A DNA stretch of 64,000 nt from Larus michahellis. Lineage: Eukaryota; Chordata; Aves; Charadriiformes; Laridae. Position numbers and translations under genes: made by a program. Below the pieces are notes generated by a model. It was not told the origin of the DNA and did not search any database. It saw only the letters and a program-made list of their open reading frames with translations. This document shows, in pieces, positions 12,501 through 24,500 of this stretch. Position 1 is the stretch's first letter; the number at the start of each line of letters is the position of its first letter. Location of the stretch: the NCBI RefSeq assembly GCF_964199755.1, contig NC_133897.1, forward strand, positions 170,056,511 to 170,120,510, in the 5' to 3' direction.

Positions 12501-15500
12501 CTGCAGCTCCCTGAAAGGAGGGGGCAGCCAGGGGGGGTCGGGCTCTTCTCCCAAGGAACAGGCCATGGGACAAGAGGGAATGGCCTCCAGTTGTGCCAGG
12601 GGAGGCTTAGGATGGATATGAGGAAAAAGTTTTACACTGAAAGCATTATCAAACATTAGAAGAGGCTGCCCAGGGCAGTGGTTGAGGCACCATCCCTGGA
12701 GGGATTTAAAAGACGGGTCGACGTAGTGCTTAGTGCTGTAGTTTAGTGATGGTTTTGTCAGTGTTAGGTTGATGGTTGGACTCCATGATCTGAAAGATCC
12801 CTTCCAACCTGGGCCATGCTATGATTCTGCTGTGGGTCACTCTCAGACAGGCAGCCGGTCGCATTCAGCCTGGCTGTTCTCACGCCGAGCACTGAGCGAG
12901 CGGGAGGTGGCATTGCCAGCCCAGGGTCGGGAGGGGACTGCCAGGCACCCGGTTCATCCCGGCATGGGCATGGGAGGCACAGGCTGCGGTGGCCTCAAAC
13001 CAGGACACCCTGCAGATTAGGGCCTGCTGCAGGCTTGATCTCTGCATGCAGGAACGTCGTGGCCTCGTGACGAGGAGGTGGCACCTGAGGTTTTCAGCCC
13101 CAGCTGTGCCTTTGAGACAGGCACTGGTAACCTCTGTGCAGAGCTCTGTTGCTCCCACGTGTCCTTGTGGCAAACGAAAGGGTGTTCAGGTCCATCTTCT
13201 CCCTTTGACTCCTTGTTCTTGCCCTTGTGCCCACTCACTGGTTTCAGGACAGGATATTTCTCAAGACCACGAGCTGATTTTCCAGCAGCATTTTTGGGGA
13301 GAGCTGGAAGAGCAGCTTCACAGAGCTCTGTGTGACCAGCGGACCCTCCTGGTGCCCGGGCGCTTGCCCCTGACTGCCCTCCCTCCCGCCACAGCCTCCA
13401 CCACAACCTGCCGGCTGCCGGAGCTCCTGACGAGGCTCTCTGCTCCCCGTGGCCAGGCGGACCCTCCTGTCCCAGCCCACCCTTCCTTTCCACCTGTAGC
13501 ACCTCCAGGAGGACCATGGCTTGGGGTTCACGGCGGCTGGTGGGACGGTCCTGCTGTGGGGTACCTGGGTTAGGGCTGAGCCGTCTCCCTGGCAGTGGCT
13601 CCCATGGGATCTCCTGGGCTGGATGTTTGTGCTGGGAGCGCTGGGAGGCTGCTGGGACTCGCTGGGAAAGGCGTGGTCAGCGAGGCCGGCCGGCCGCGTC
13701 GCTGGCTGGCCGTGCTGGGCTTTGTGCGAAGCACGTGGAGCCTGTGAGCGTGGAGAACAAGTAACAGAGGTGCTTTGTGTGTCCGCAGCAGGAACTGGGC
13801 CACGAGCTGCCCGTCCGTCCCCCGCTAATGAGCTGGGGGTGCTGCGTGCCCGCGCCTGCGCCCACAGCTGCCCCGAGCCACTGCCGGCCCGGCCGCGGGA
13901 CGCCACATCCCAGCCCCGGGCGGCAGAACAATCCTCCTTTTCATCTGTCGGCCCAAGCTGCCGCACGGCGGACAGGAGCCTCTGCCCGAGCTGCCGAGGC
14001 AGGGGACAGCCCTGTCACCATCCTGGTCCCGGTCCCGGGCGGCCCGCCGGGTGCCGGAGGAGGGCAGGGGAAGACTGGAGGCTGCAGCCCCGGTCCTGCG
14101 CGGCGATGCCATTGCGAGGGCAGTGGCTGCCCAGGGTGCCGCAGGCGCCGCTCCCAGGAGGCAGGACCTGGGCTGGGGGCGTCTCTGTGCTGCTGAGCCC
14201 CCATCAGAACCAGGCGCCTTTTGAGCAGATTTTTCCTGGGCTGGAGACGGGACCTGGCGGCCCTGGCTGGCCTGGGGACCGGTGACAGGGTCGGCAGAGA
14301 GCCAGCACGGGGACGGGGCTGTCACGGCTGGGTCCCTGCGGGAAGCGGCCTGCGGAGGTGATGTCTGCAGAGCTGCTCTCCGTGGGGTGCAGCTCTGTGA
14401 CCTCTGGGATGGGAACTTGGGGGTTGGAACTAGATGATCTTTAAGGTCCCTTCAAACCCGAACCGTTCTATAATTCTATGATTCTATGAGTTGTCAGACA
14501 GACCCCAGAGCATGGGGGAGGTTGCCCCCAGTCTCCTCGGGATGTTGAAAGACATGATGTTATGGCTTTGGTTTGGCTGGACCTTCTGATTTGCCCTGTC
14601 CAACGTGAGTGTGACCATCAGCCGTGGGTGTGGGTTGCTGGGACGTGGGGGTCCCCATCCCTGTGCCGGACCGGGGCCGGACAGTGTTTGTCACCGCCAG
14701 CTTCTCACTGGGCTAGAAGAGCCAAGAGGGGCTGGCACGGGAACCACTCAGAATCGCTGGGTCTCTCCTGTGCCATCACCTCCTGGAGAAACGGCGCCAG
14801 TGCCGGCTGCTGCGATGCCCGTGCTCCGGAGCAGGCAGGTCCTGAGGGCAGGGCAGGACAGGCAGCGGCACGGGGGTTTGCCCCACTCGCCATGTCCTGG
14901 CCAGGGTCTCCTGCAGGCTGGAGTCCTCCACAGGAGTGGGAGCAGAGACCGTCCACGCAGCACATTCATTCTCACAGGGCCCGGAGCCGTGGGCTGGGCT
15001 GTGGCCGGGCTGTCTCACGCCTTCCCGCATCTCACAGGTGAATCAGGGGAACATGCCGGGCATCCAGAGCACCTTCCTCGCCATGGACACCGAGGAGGGC
15101 GTGGAGGTGGTGTGGAACGAGCTGCTCTTCACTGACAAGAAGGCCTTTAAAGCACACGAGGTGAGCTGTCGCTCCCCGGCGGGACCGTGCCCACCTCCCC
15201 TGAGACCACCCATCCCACCTTCGTGCCAGCAGCGTTGGTCCCCGCTGCTTGTGGGCACACCTCGATCAGCAGTGCTAATCACAGCCTGCTCCGGTCTGCC
15301 CGGCATCGTGCTTTACCCTGGCATCTCTCTCAAAGACAGCTCCATGTGTCCTCTGTACCCCAAAACCAGCTTTCCCTGTGACCGGGGGGCACAACCTGCT
15401 CCCCAGCCCCAGGTCCCCTTGCCTCCCTTGAGGTGTCCTGCCACGTCCCAGGACCTGCCACCTCACATGTCCTCTCTCTGCCTGCAGGAGAAGATCAAGA

Positions 15501-18500
15501 CCATGTTTGAGCAGCTGGTGCTTGTGGATCACCCCAACATCGTAAAGCTTCACAAATACTGGCTGGATGTGAAAGACTTGAAGGCGCGGGTAGGGAACGC
15601 GCGGAGAGACAAAGTGTCTGGGGGGTCCCGAGGCTGGGGGAGGGATGCCAGGGGACCCCAGCGCTGGTGGTGAGCTGCTGGCCGATGCAGAGAGGCTGGG
15701 AAGGTGACGCCTCTCTTCCCTCCCAGGTCATCTTCATCACAGAGTATGTGTCCTCGGGGAGCCTGAAACAGTTCCTGAAGAAAACCAAGAAAAACCACAA
15801 GGCCATGAATGCCAGGGTAGGTTCCCTGGGGGCAGTGCCGGGTGTCCCAGGTAAAGTGGGTAGCTCTGTGCCCGCTGGCACAGCGTGGGTCTCTGCTCTC
15901 AGAAGGCACAGCAAGGATGTATGGTTGCTCCCTGAGCTACCCAGAGGCTCTCTGCTGTAGGGAGATGGCATCTTGGCGAGGGACGGAGCAGGAGCAGGAC
16001 TTCCCCAGGACATCCCAGACATGGATCCTGCTGTCAGGATCTGACCTCGGGAGCAGGGAACCTGCTGGAAGCTGCTGCAGCGAGGTTCAGCTCCGCGATG
16101 CTGACTGCTCCGGGGGCTGCATCACGCTTCAGGAGGCCCATGTCTCCACCACCCTCAGTGAGGGATGGTGGCCTTGTGACTAGGCTACTACTTGAGTTGA
16201 AGGGATCAGTCTCACCTGCAAACCCCCTCAGTACAGGTGTGACTAATGGTTTTGCAGGCAGGTCTCAGCCGGCCGTGACTGAGTAGCTGTGTGACCATTG
16301 TGGGAGCCCTGTGCTTGACCCTGCACGTGAAGCTTGAGCTCAGTATCACAACAGTGCAGTTAGGCACTCCTAGAATTGGCGTGTACAGAGAAAACCATGT
16401 GCATGGACCCCATGCCCATCGCTAGCCTTGCCCCCATTGCGATGTGCCTGTCCACGCTCCCACCGGGGGGTTGGGGCTCAGGAGAGCTCTGCCTGCCAGT
16501 GAGGATGAGTTCTCGGCTTCGATGGTGTTCCGTGACCAGGGGTTGGGAAGGACACTGTTGCGGCTGGGACAACAGTCTCGGCAGGGGTAGCGGAGGGCTG
16601 ATTTCCCCAGTCACTGGGCAATAGGTAGGAGTGACCCGATCCGTCTGCTGGGTTCTGAGGAGCATCTCGTCTGACGGAGAGCTCTGGTCTCTGCTCTAGG
16701 CCTGGAAGCGCTGGTGCACTCAGATCCTGTCTGCGCTCAGGTAAGCTTCCCATTGCTTGTGCTGTCGGCTGTCCCGCTTCTCGCTGGTAATGTGCTGAGG
16801 GCAGCTTTGTGCTTCCCCAGCTTCCTGCACTCCTGCGAGCCTCCCATCATCCACGGCAACCTCACCAGCGACACCATCTTCATCCAGCACAACGGGCTCA
16901 TAAAGATTGGTTCAGGTAGGAAGCTGCCGGCCGAGGGATGGGGGGAGTCATGCAGGGTGGTGGGCCAAGGGGGTTGCGGCTGGGCAGAAGAAGCTGCAGG
17001 GTCCTCAGGGGATCCCCTGTGCAAGGCTTGGAGTCACCTCCTCTTCTGTTTGTGTCCTCTGCTCCATGACTTCTTACTGCTCTGCTTCTGGATCGGCGCT
17101 GACCTGCAGTCTGGCACAGGGTGTTCGCCAATGGTGAGTGTCCCTCTGCCACCTCTCCCAGCGCTTCAGTCCCGTCCCTGGGTCACCCTTCGTCCCCTGC
17201 GGGCCCTGGGCGCCTCTCACCAGTGAGGCACCGGGCATGGAGGAGGTCCTGGGCTCCATGGGCGGGGGGACCTCTGTCCCTCTGGGAATTGCTGCTCCAG
17301 TAATGGGAGCAGAGGGGCTGAGAGAGCGAGTGCCCCTCAGGTGGTCTGCACGGGCTGGAGCACACAGGGAGACCCCGGCTGCCTCGGGGCACCCCTCTGT
17401 GCTCGCAGCCCTGGGGAAACAGCTTAGAAGCACCGTGATGCAGAACGTTTCTCGTTCCCCGACGCAGCCCTCCCGGACGACCTGCGGAGCCCCATCAGGA
17501 TCGAGAGGGAAGAGCTACGCAACTTGCATTTCTTCCCCCCGGAGTATGGCCGTGAGTCTGCCGGGGGGAAACAGGGAGGGGGGGTCCTGTGCGAGACGTG
17601 GGCACAGCGTGTTCGCAGCAATACAGAATTACTCAGTGCATTCAAAAGTAGAGCTGTTGGCCATGAGTCACAGGAGATCTTGTGACGAGGAATGACTGTG
17701 TGATAACATTGTAGGTAAAATTTCGTGTTGATTAGTGCAGAGCTGTGCACGTGGGGAAAACAGCTGTGCCTATGTGGGAATGGGCTGTGCATTAGCAATT
17801 ACTGGTTAGGAACGAGATCGCAGCACGGCCCCCAATAGCTCTGAAAAGATCAGCTTGTGGCTCAGAAACACTCAAAAGCACGTAAAATGTTACAATGATG
17901 AGGGAAAAAGGAGTAAAGAATCTTGGTGCCATGTGAAAAGTCATGATGTGATCCCCATCTTGAATATTTCGGCATGAATTTGAGGGGAATAAATGGGGAA
18001 GGTTTGTGAGGGCAGGGGTGTGCGGGCAGAGGCGTCTGTAGGGACGAGGCAGGGTGCAGGGGGCTGTTCCTGGGGTGAGCAGGTGGTGGCCTGTTCTCTG
18101 TCCTGATGTGGTTCTGGCTTGGTTTTGCAGAAAAGGCTGACGGGACTGCTGTGGACATCTTCTCCTTCGGGATGTGCGCACTGGAGGTAGGGAGCAGGAT
18201 GGCTGCAGCGCCTGGGAACCTGCAGTGACCAGGGCAGGACTGTTCTTGCTGAGCCTCTGGGGATGGCGGTGGCCTGGGGAGCTTCTCGAGGAGTCTCCTT
18301 GCCCTTTTCCAAACCTCGCTGTGAGCTGGGGATCCCTTGCGGTGATGGAGACATCGCTGCTGGGTTCAGCAGAACATTTTCTGCTGCCATGACCCACCCT
18401 GCCCTGCATGCAGCAACAGGCTTAGCTCCCCTCTTCTGCTCCCCTCTTCTGTGGTCGGCCGGTGCCTCCTCCTCCTCCTCGGGCTGTGACAGCCCTGGGA

Positions 18501-21500
18501 AGGGAGGGAGTGGAGGGCAGGGACAGACTGCTCCAAGCACGACTTTCCTGGGCAGACTGGGGGGCTGTTGGTGCTGTTTGCGTTGTCCCCTGCTCTGCGT
18601 GGTGCCTGGGAAGCAGTGTCTGCACTGCCGGGAACCCGTGAGCGCTGCGGTAGGCAAGAAACGGGCCCCGAGGGCAGGGACGCGTGGCCAGGGAGCACTG
18701 GGGAGCCCGGGAGGCCCGGAGCCTGGCCAGGCGGTGTGTCCCAGTGAGGAGCTCCACAGCTGCCACCCTGCCAGGGGAGGTCCCTTTGGGAAGCCCCCGA
18801 GGACAGACCCCGTGATTGGCCGCATGCAGACATGGCTGCGCTCCTGCTTCCCCAGATGGCAGTGCTGGAGATCCAGACCAACGGGGACACGCGGGTCTCG
18901 GAGGAGGCAATCATGCGGGCACGACATTCTCTGGATGATCCCAACATGCGGGTGAGTGCAGCTGGCCGAGCCTTGGCAACAGAGCCACCGGGCTGTAGCC
19001 TGACCCACAGCTGTGTCAGGAATCCCTCCCGGGGTGTAAATCTGCCCATGAGCGTCCTTCCCCTCGGCCGATACCTGGAACGTCAGAGCCAGCCTGGTAT
19101 TCCTGTGTGCTCCAGGTTACACCAGTGCTAGGAAGGGGGAACGGAGACAACGACCTACTGGAAACTTAAGGGCAGACAAATCTGGTGGGCTGAAGGACAC
19201 AGAATCATAGAATTGCCCAGGGTGGAAGGGACCTTTCAGATCCTCAAGTCTAGCCATTGACCTAACACTGACAAAACCATCACTAAACCATATCACTAAC
19301 CACTACATCTACCTGTCTTTTAAGTACCTCCAGGGATGATGCTGGGCAGCTTCTTGCAATGTTTGATAACCCTTTTGGTGTAAAAATTTTTCCTAATATC
19401 GAATCTAAACCTCCCCTGGTGCAACTTGAGGCCATTTCCATGGGGATTCTGCCCTTCCGGGGCTGGTTGAGATGAGAGGCTGGTCCTCAGCCCTGTTTCC
19501 CAGTCCTACCAGCAGTAAAGCTGAGTGCAAATTCCCAGTAGGTGCATGTGCAGACACACGTGTACAGACGTACACACACACGCTCCACACAGACATGACC
19601 AGACACAAACAGTTGAGCACCGACATGGGAGTGCCATGTTCATGGGCACAGACAGCATGAACAGCCGGATCCTGCTTCCAAGTATCCATGCTCAGGGCAA
19701 TCCCTTTCGTGGGTCACTCTGGCATCTCGCTCTGTCCCGTGGGTCTCTGTTATCAATCAGACCCATGCTCTGTCTGGTGTCTACAACCCCTCCCCAGCCT
19801 TTCTTCTTACCAGCTAATCCATCTTGACGTTCACCAGAGCACCACACACGCTCACGGGGAATAGAGAGCAAACTTACACTGTAAATACTTAGGAACAGAG
19901 TTTAAGAAGAAGGCAGGATAGACCGAGGTGGCCCGACGCAGGGCTCAGCAGACAAGTGCCCTGACCAGCGGAGTGCTTAGAGGCAGCCGGTCCCTTTTAT
20001 CCCCCTCCATTTTCTTCCCTGACCCACCTCAACTCCTCCCTCCCTCTTCCTTTGGCCAATCTCCAAAACGTCCCGTAGTAAGTTTCTACACTCCCCAAAT
20101 CCTCTTGTTTGATCTCAGAATTCCCCCAGGCGTCTCAAAGTAAATCCTACCCGCTTTGATGCAATAGTCCCCTTGTTTGCATGGTGTCCCGGAGAGAGTT
20201 CCTTCTGTTAAGCCTTCAGCATCAGGGGCAGGCGGCATCGCTGCTCACCTCGGATGGTTTGGGGGCAGCTGATTCAGAGGCATTAGGCTGTGTGGGTGCC
20301 CACCCTGGCATCTTCCCTCTCATCATTTTTCGGTCTTTGCGTCTGTTCTCAATAGCCCCAGCCAGACACCCGTACAGAAACTGCACAGAGCAGTTAAAGA
20401 GGAAAGACAGGCCCCGGCCTGGAGCGTGCGGAAGAAGCAGGGATCTTGCTTTTCTGCCATCAACGAGCAGAAACGGGCAGATGCATCCCTCCCACCCTGC
20501 CGCTGTCAGGAGTCCCTCCCGCTGGCTCAGTCTGCCCCTTCTCCAGTCTCCCACCGTCTTTCCGGGTGGGCTGCTGCTCCCAGAGCTGATCCTGGCTGGC
20601 TGCTGGGATGGTGCCCTGCCTGTTCTGGGCTCGCATTGCCACCTCCTCCCGGATGAGAGCAGGCAGGGAGCAGAGGTGCTGTGGCCAGGCGGTTGGTGGG
20701 TCCCCAGTAGCGTGCTGCCCACTGCGAGCTTGGGTGCTCTGTGCACTGCCTGCCCTGCCCTGGGGCAGTCTGCTGGCAGAAACAGCCGCTCAGATCTGCT
20801 TCCTCGGAAGTGTGAGAGGGAGCCAGGGCTGGCAGCGCTGGGAATGAAACAGGGCAATGTCCTGCTTTGCCTCCAGTTTATGCTTTTTCATTGTCCCTCA
20901 GGAATTCATTCTGTCATGCTTGACCCTCAACCCGGACAAGCGACCAACAGCCAATAACCTGCTCTTCCACCGCGTGCTCTTTGAGGTCCATTCGCTCAAG
21001 TTGCTGGCAGCGCACTGCTTTATCAACAACCAGTGTGAGTAGCCGTGAGAGCGCCCTGCCCTGTTTGAGCTTGTATTGCTGCCCCAGCAGAGCTGGGCAC
21101 ATGGAGAAGCCTGGGGAGAAAGGTGGTGACTCGCAGACCTTCCCTGGGGTCTGTCCCAGCTGACAGCCCCTTTCTGCCTTTGCCCTAGATCTGATGCCAG
21201 AGAACGTGGTGGAGGAGAAGATAAAGGAACTGGACCTGAACATGGTGATGGCAGAGATCCGGAGAGAGGGTCGGCCTGGAGTACAGTGGAGGTGAGGATT
21301 AGTGGAGGAGATTTCATAGCCGTGAGCTCAGGGCTTGCATCCAGGCTGGTGGTCCTGGTGCCACGGCATAGTAGTCCTTCGCAGTGCTCTTCTACCCTCC
21401 CTCTCCCTGTAATCTTCCTGTCCTGTTTCTCTCCCAGGTACTCAGAGGTCTCCTTCCTCGAACTTGACAAATTCTTAGAAGACGTCAGGTGGGTTGAAGG

Positions 21501-24500
21501 TGGTGCTGGCTGACCTGCAATGTGTCCACCCAGCTCTGGTGCCCTGTGTCTCTCTGCCCTCAGCTCCCTGTGCAGCATGGAGCCTGGGTTGGCTGCAGCA
21601 CATACAGGATGTCCCCTTTGCACAGCAGCCCTCACTCCTGTGCGATCCCCTCGGCGGTGCCACCCGGGGCGAGCAGACCGGGGCTGTGGTGCCAGGGCAA
21701 GGGTCGCTCTGTGACCTGCCACCTCCTCACTGCCAGCAGATCCCTGCTCTGGGACACGGTCCTCCTCAGCTGAGCTTTGCTGGGGCTGTAAGAGGACAGG
21801 CCTCAGCTGTTTGTCCTCCCTCTGTGTCTGTACCAGGAATGGGATTTATCCTCTGATGAACTTCGCTGTTTCCAGACCCCACGCCCTCCCACGTGCACTC
21901 TCCCAGCCCCAGGAGGACCCTCAGAAAGCCAAGACTCCCACCCCGGAGCCCTTTGATGTGGAGACCAGGAAGGTAAGGTCAGATCCAGGTGGGGACGGAT
22001 TCCCTGCTGGGAGCACGTGGATGGTCCCCATTCCTGACACCCTGCTGCAGGGACACCTCTCCCTGTAGCCACGCACTGAGCTCCAGCCCACGTGAGAGCT
22101 CTTCTCCTCGTTGCATTGGCTGCCCCAGGACTTCAGTGGTCCCTTTGGACGGAGATAGTGAAGTCCATTTCACCTGAGACCTGGAGCAGCCCCGTTGCCT
22201 CCGATTCTCTGCCTCTGCCTTCCCTCCTCCCACATCTGCAGGCAGCTCTGTGGCACAGCTTGTTCTGTGCCTTTTTGATGGTGTGTAGGTTTGGAATCCC
22301 ACCATCGTTTGGTTCTGACACTGCAGTGTCACACTGAGGTGGCAGCTGAGCTCAGGCCCTGCTCTGGCTGGCACTGCACAGGTGAGACCACATGATGTGA
22401 CACTGAAGTCACAGGCAGGAAGGTCATTGCAGGTGGCTTTATGGAGCCCCAAGGGCAGTGGAAGGGGTGCTGGGCAGGGAGTGCTGGAGTTCTGTATCCA
22501 GTTCTGGGCCCCCTGGTTCAAGAACGACAGGGAACGGCTGGAGAGGGTCCAGCGGAGGCTACAAAGATGATGACGGGACTGGAGCATCTCTCTGATGAGG
22601 AAAGGCTGAGAGCCCTGGCTGCTTCCCAGGGGCCGGAGTCGGCACTTGTCCTTTGCTGATACGCATGTGGGGAGGCAAGTTGTTGGCCACCATTGTCAGG
22701 ACATAGCTCGGGCACGGCCCTTCTTACAGCAGCTCCTGTCTCCTGAACGGCCAGCCACCGCTGGGAGCAGTCAGAGAACTCATCGAGCTGTCTGCACCTC
22801 TCTCTTAAAAACCCATTTTGTACCAAGTATTTCCCTGTGCGGCTCTTTCCCTGTAATGACACATCTAGTCATTAATCACTAATCACCTATGGCACCGTCT
22901 TTGCGTTACTGTGGAAGATATGAATGCAGTTTCATACTTGCATTGAATTAATGTTAAAAATACTATGTAGGGCTAAGCCTAATTCTTATTCCTGCGAGAT
23001 CCTGTGAAATGCTTCCCTTCAAAAAGCACATCTGCAGTGGTTTCTTCATATCTGCCAGAGAATCAGCTTTCAGTGCACTTAACTTATGCTTTATTCATAC
23101 TGCTCAGTGCTTATTTTTAGTAAGAGTGCTGTGGTGATCAATCGGATACATTAGAGAAATGTAAATGTAAACCTACACAGTTAGGTCTTTTCCCCTCTCT
23201 GCATTTGTTATATCATAGAATCATAGAATCTTCATGGTTGGAAAGGACCTTTGAGGTCATCGAGTCCAACTACACACACACACAAAAAAAAACAACCAAA
23301 AAAACCACAACCTACAATGTCTGCCACTAGAGCTTGCCCTGAAGTGCCAAATCTAGACGTTTCTTAAATACCTTTTTCACCCAGTGCCCCAAAGTACGTT
23401 CTGCAAGTGCATTGTCTGTCTGACCAAGGTGTTCAACCAAGTAGTTTTTACCCAATTTGCCAAAGGACTGGTGATCTCAGAGACACTGAGTTTCTACAGA
23501 TTTTGTGAAAACTTGCAGCTGGACAAATCTGCAGGTCCCAGATCGGTGTAGCTACAATGCACTGTTTGTCTGTTCTGGGAGGCACCAGAATATGGATGCT
23601 GGATGGATCCAAGGAAAATTTTTTCATGGTGAGGATGGTTAAACAGTGGACCAGGGGCTAAGAGAGGTTATGGGCTCTCCTTGGAGGTTCTCAAAACCCA
23701 ATTGGGCAAAGCTTTTAACAGCCTGGTCTGAATTCACTGTTTGTCTTGTTTTGAGCAGGGGCTCGGACTAGAGACCTCCTGATGTTCCTTCCCACTTAAA
23801 TGATTCTTTGATCATGGGCATTAGGCAGAGAGAGGTGGGGAGCAGGTGGCAATGATGCACTCAAATGTCATCAGTCCCATCTTTGATGATGTCTGCAAGA
23901 TGCTGTGCAGTTCCATGTCATTCAGCACGATAAAGGAGCACATGGCCAGATGGTGCGTGAGGCAAGAGCACCCATCTTGGGCGCACAGTCACGCTGCTCA
24001 GCTCTTCTTGGAGACATGGATGGCGTGGAGATGACAAAGGTCAGAGGACAGCAAGTTTCCTGATAGAGAGCGCTAAACACCCAGGGCTGTTTGTCCTAGG
24101 GAGGAGCTGTGGTAGAGAGGTGCTGGGTCAGAGGGAGGAACAAGCATGGAACTCACCTCTGAGCATAAGGAATATAAATGAAACCCAGTTAAACTCCGCA
24201 TGGAACAGGGGTGGTGATTCCTCGCTGGCTTTCCTGTCTTTTGGACTGACCGCTTGCACGCCCTCTGGCTGTCCTTTGCCGAGACAAGACCACTTCTGGT
24301 GTGAACCATTCTCATGGGAACTTGAAGCTGACCCAGTTCCTTCATAGGAACTTGATAATAAAATGCCATATTTATCTAATGCATTTGAATGTTCCACAAT
24401 GCAATGCGGGGTTTCCAAAAGAAAATCCATGTGCCATTTTAATAATATTCAAGATTTCAGTTTTGCTCTTCCATCTGATTTAAGGACTGGTCATCCCGTA

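Larger units (their letters stand above)
579..15037 (+). other. NRBP2: NRBP2 intron 1 (14.5 kb, CR1-rich)
   Basis: Non-coding. It contains the minisatellite, a GATAAT-type microsatellite near 3855-3935 and at least eight CR1 pieces, listed separately. Between these I see only unique, mostly GC-rich sequence; 1100-2620, 3120-5900, 8120-10490, 10820-12085 and 12830-14410 show no recognisable exon, RNA gene or other element. The T-rich run at about 8880-8935 is low complexity. Confidence 0.85.

Noticed and set aside
12148-12621. 158-residue open frame as a host gene
   Set aside because: It encodes the C-terminal part of the CR1 ORF2 protein ([22 protein letters not shown]), so it is part of a 5'-truncated LINE.
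13244-14325. Long GC-rich open frames in NRBP2 intron 1
   Set aside because: Open frames in three or four overlapping registers on both strands, with no family resemblance. Typical of GC-rich avian introns.
19545-19615. CA-rich stretch as a microsatellite
   Set aside because: The ACAC runs are short and interrupted, so it is noted only as low complexity.
23846-24034. Possible small gene in NRBP2 intron 14
   Set aside because: A short frame without domain, splice sites or relatives. The area adjoins decayed CR1 sequence.
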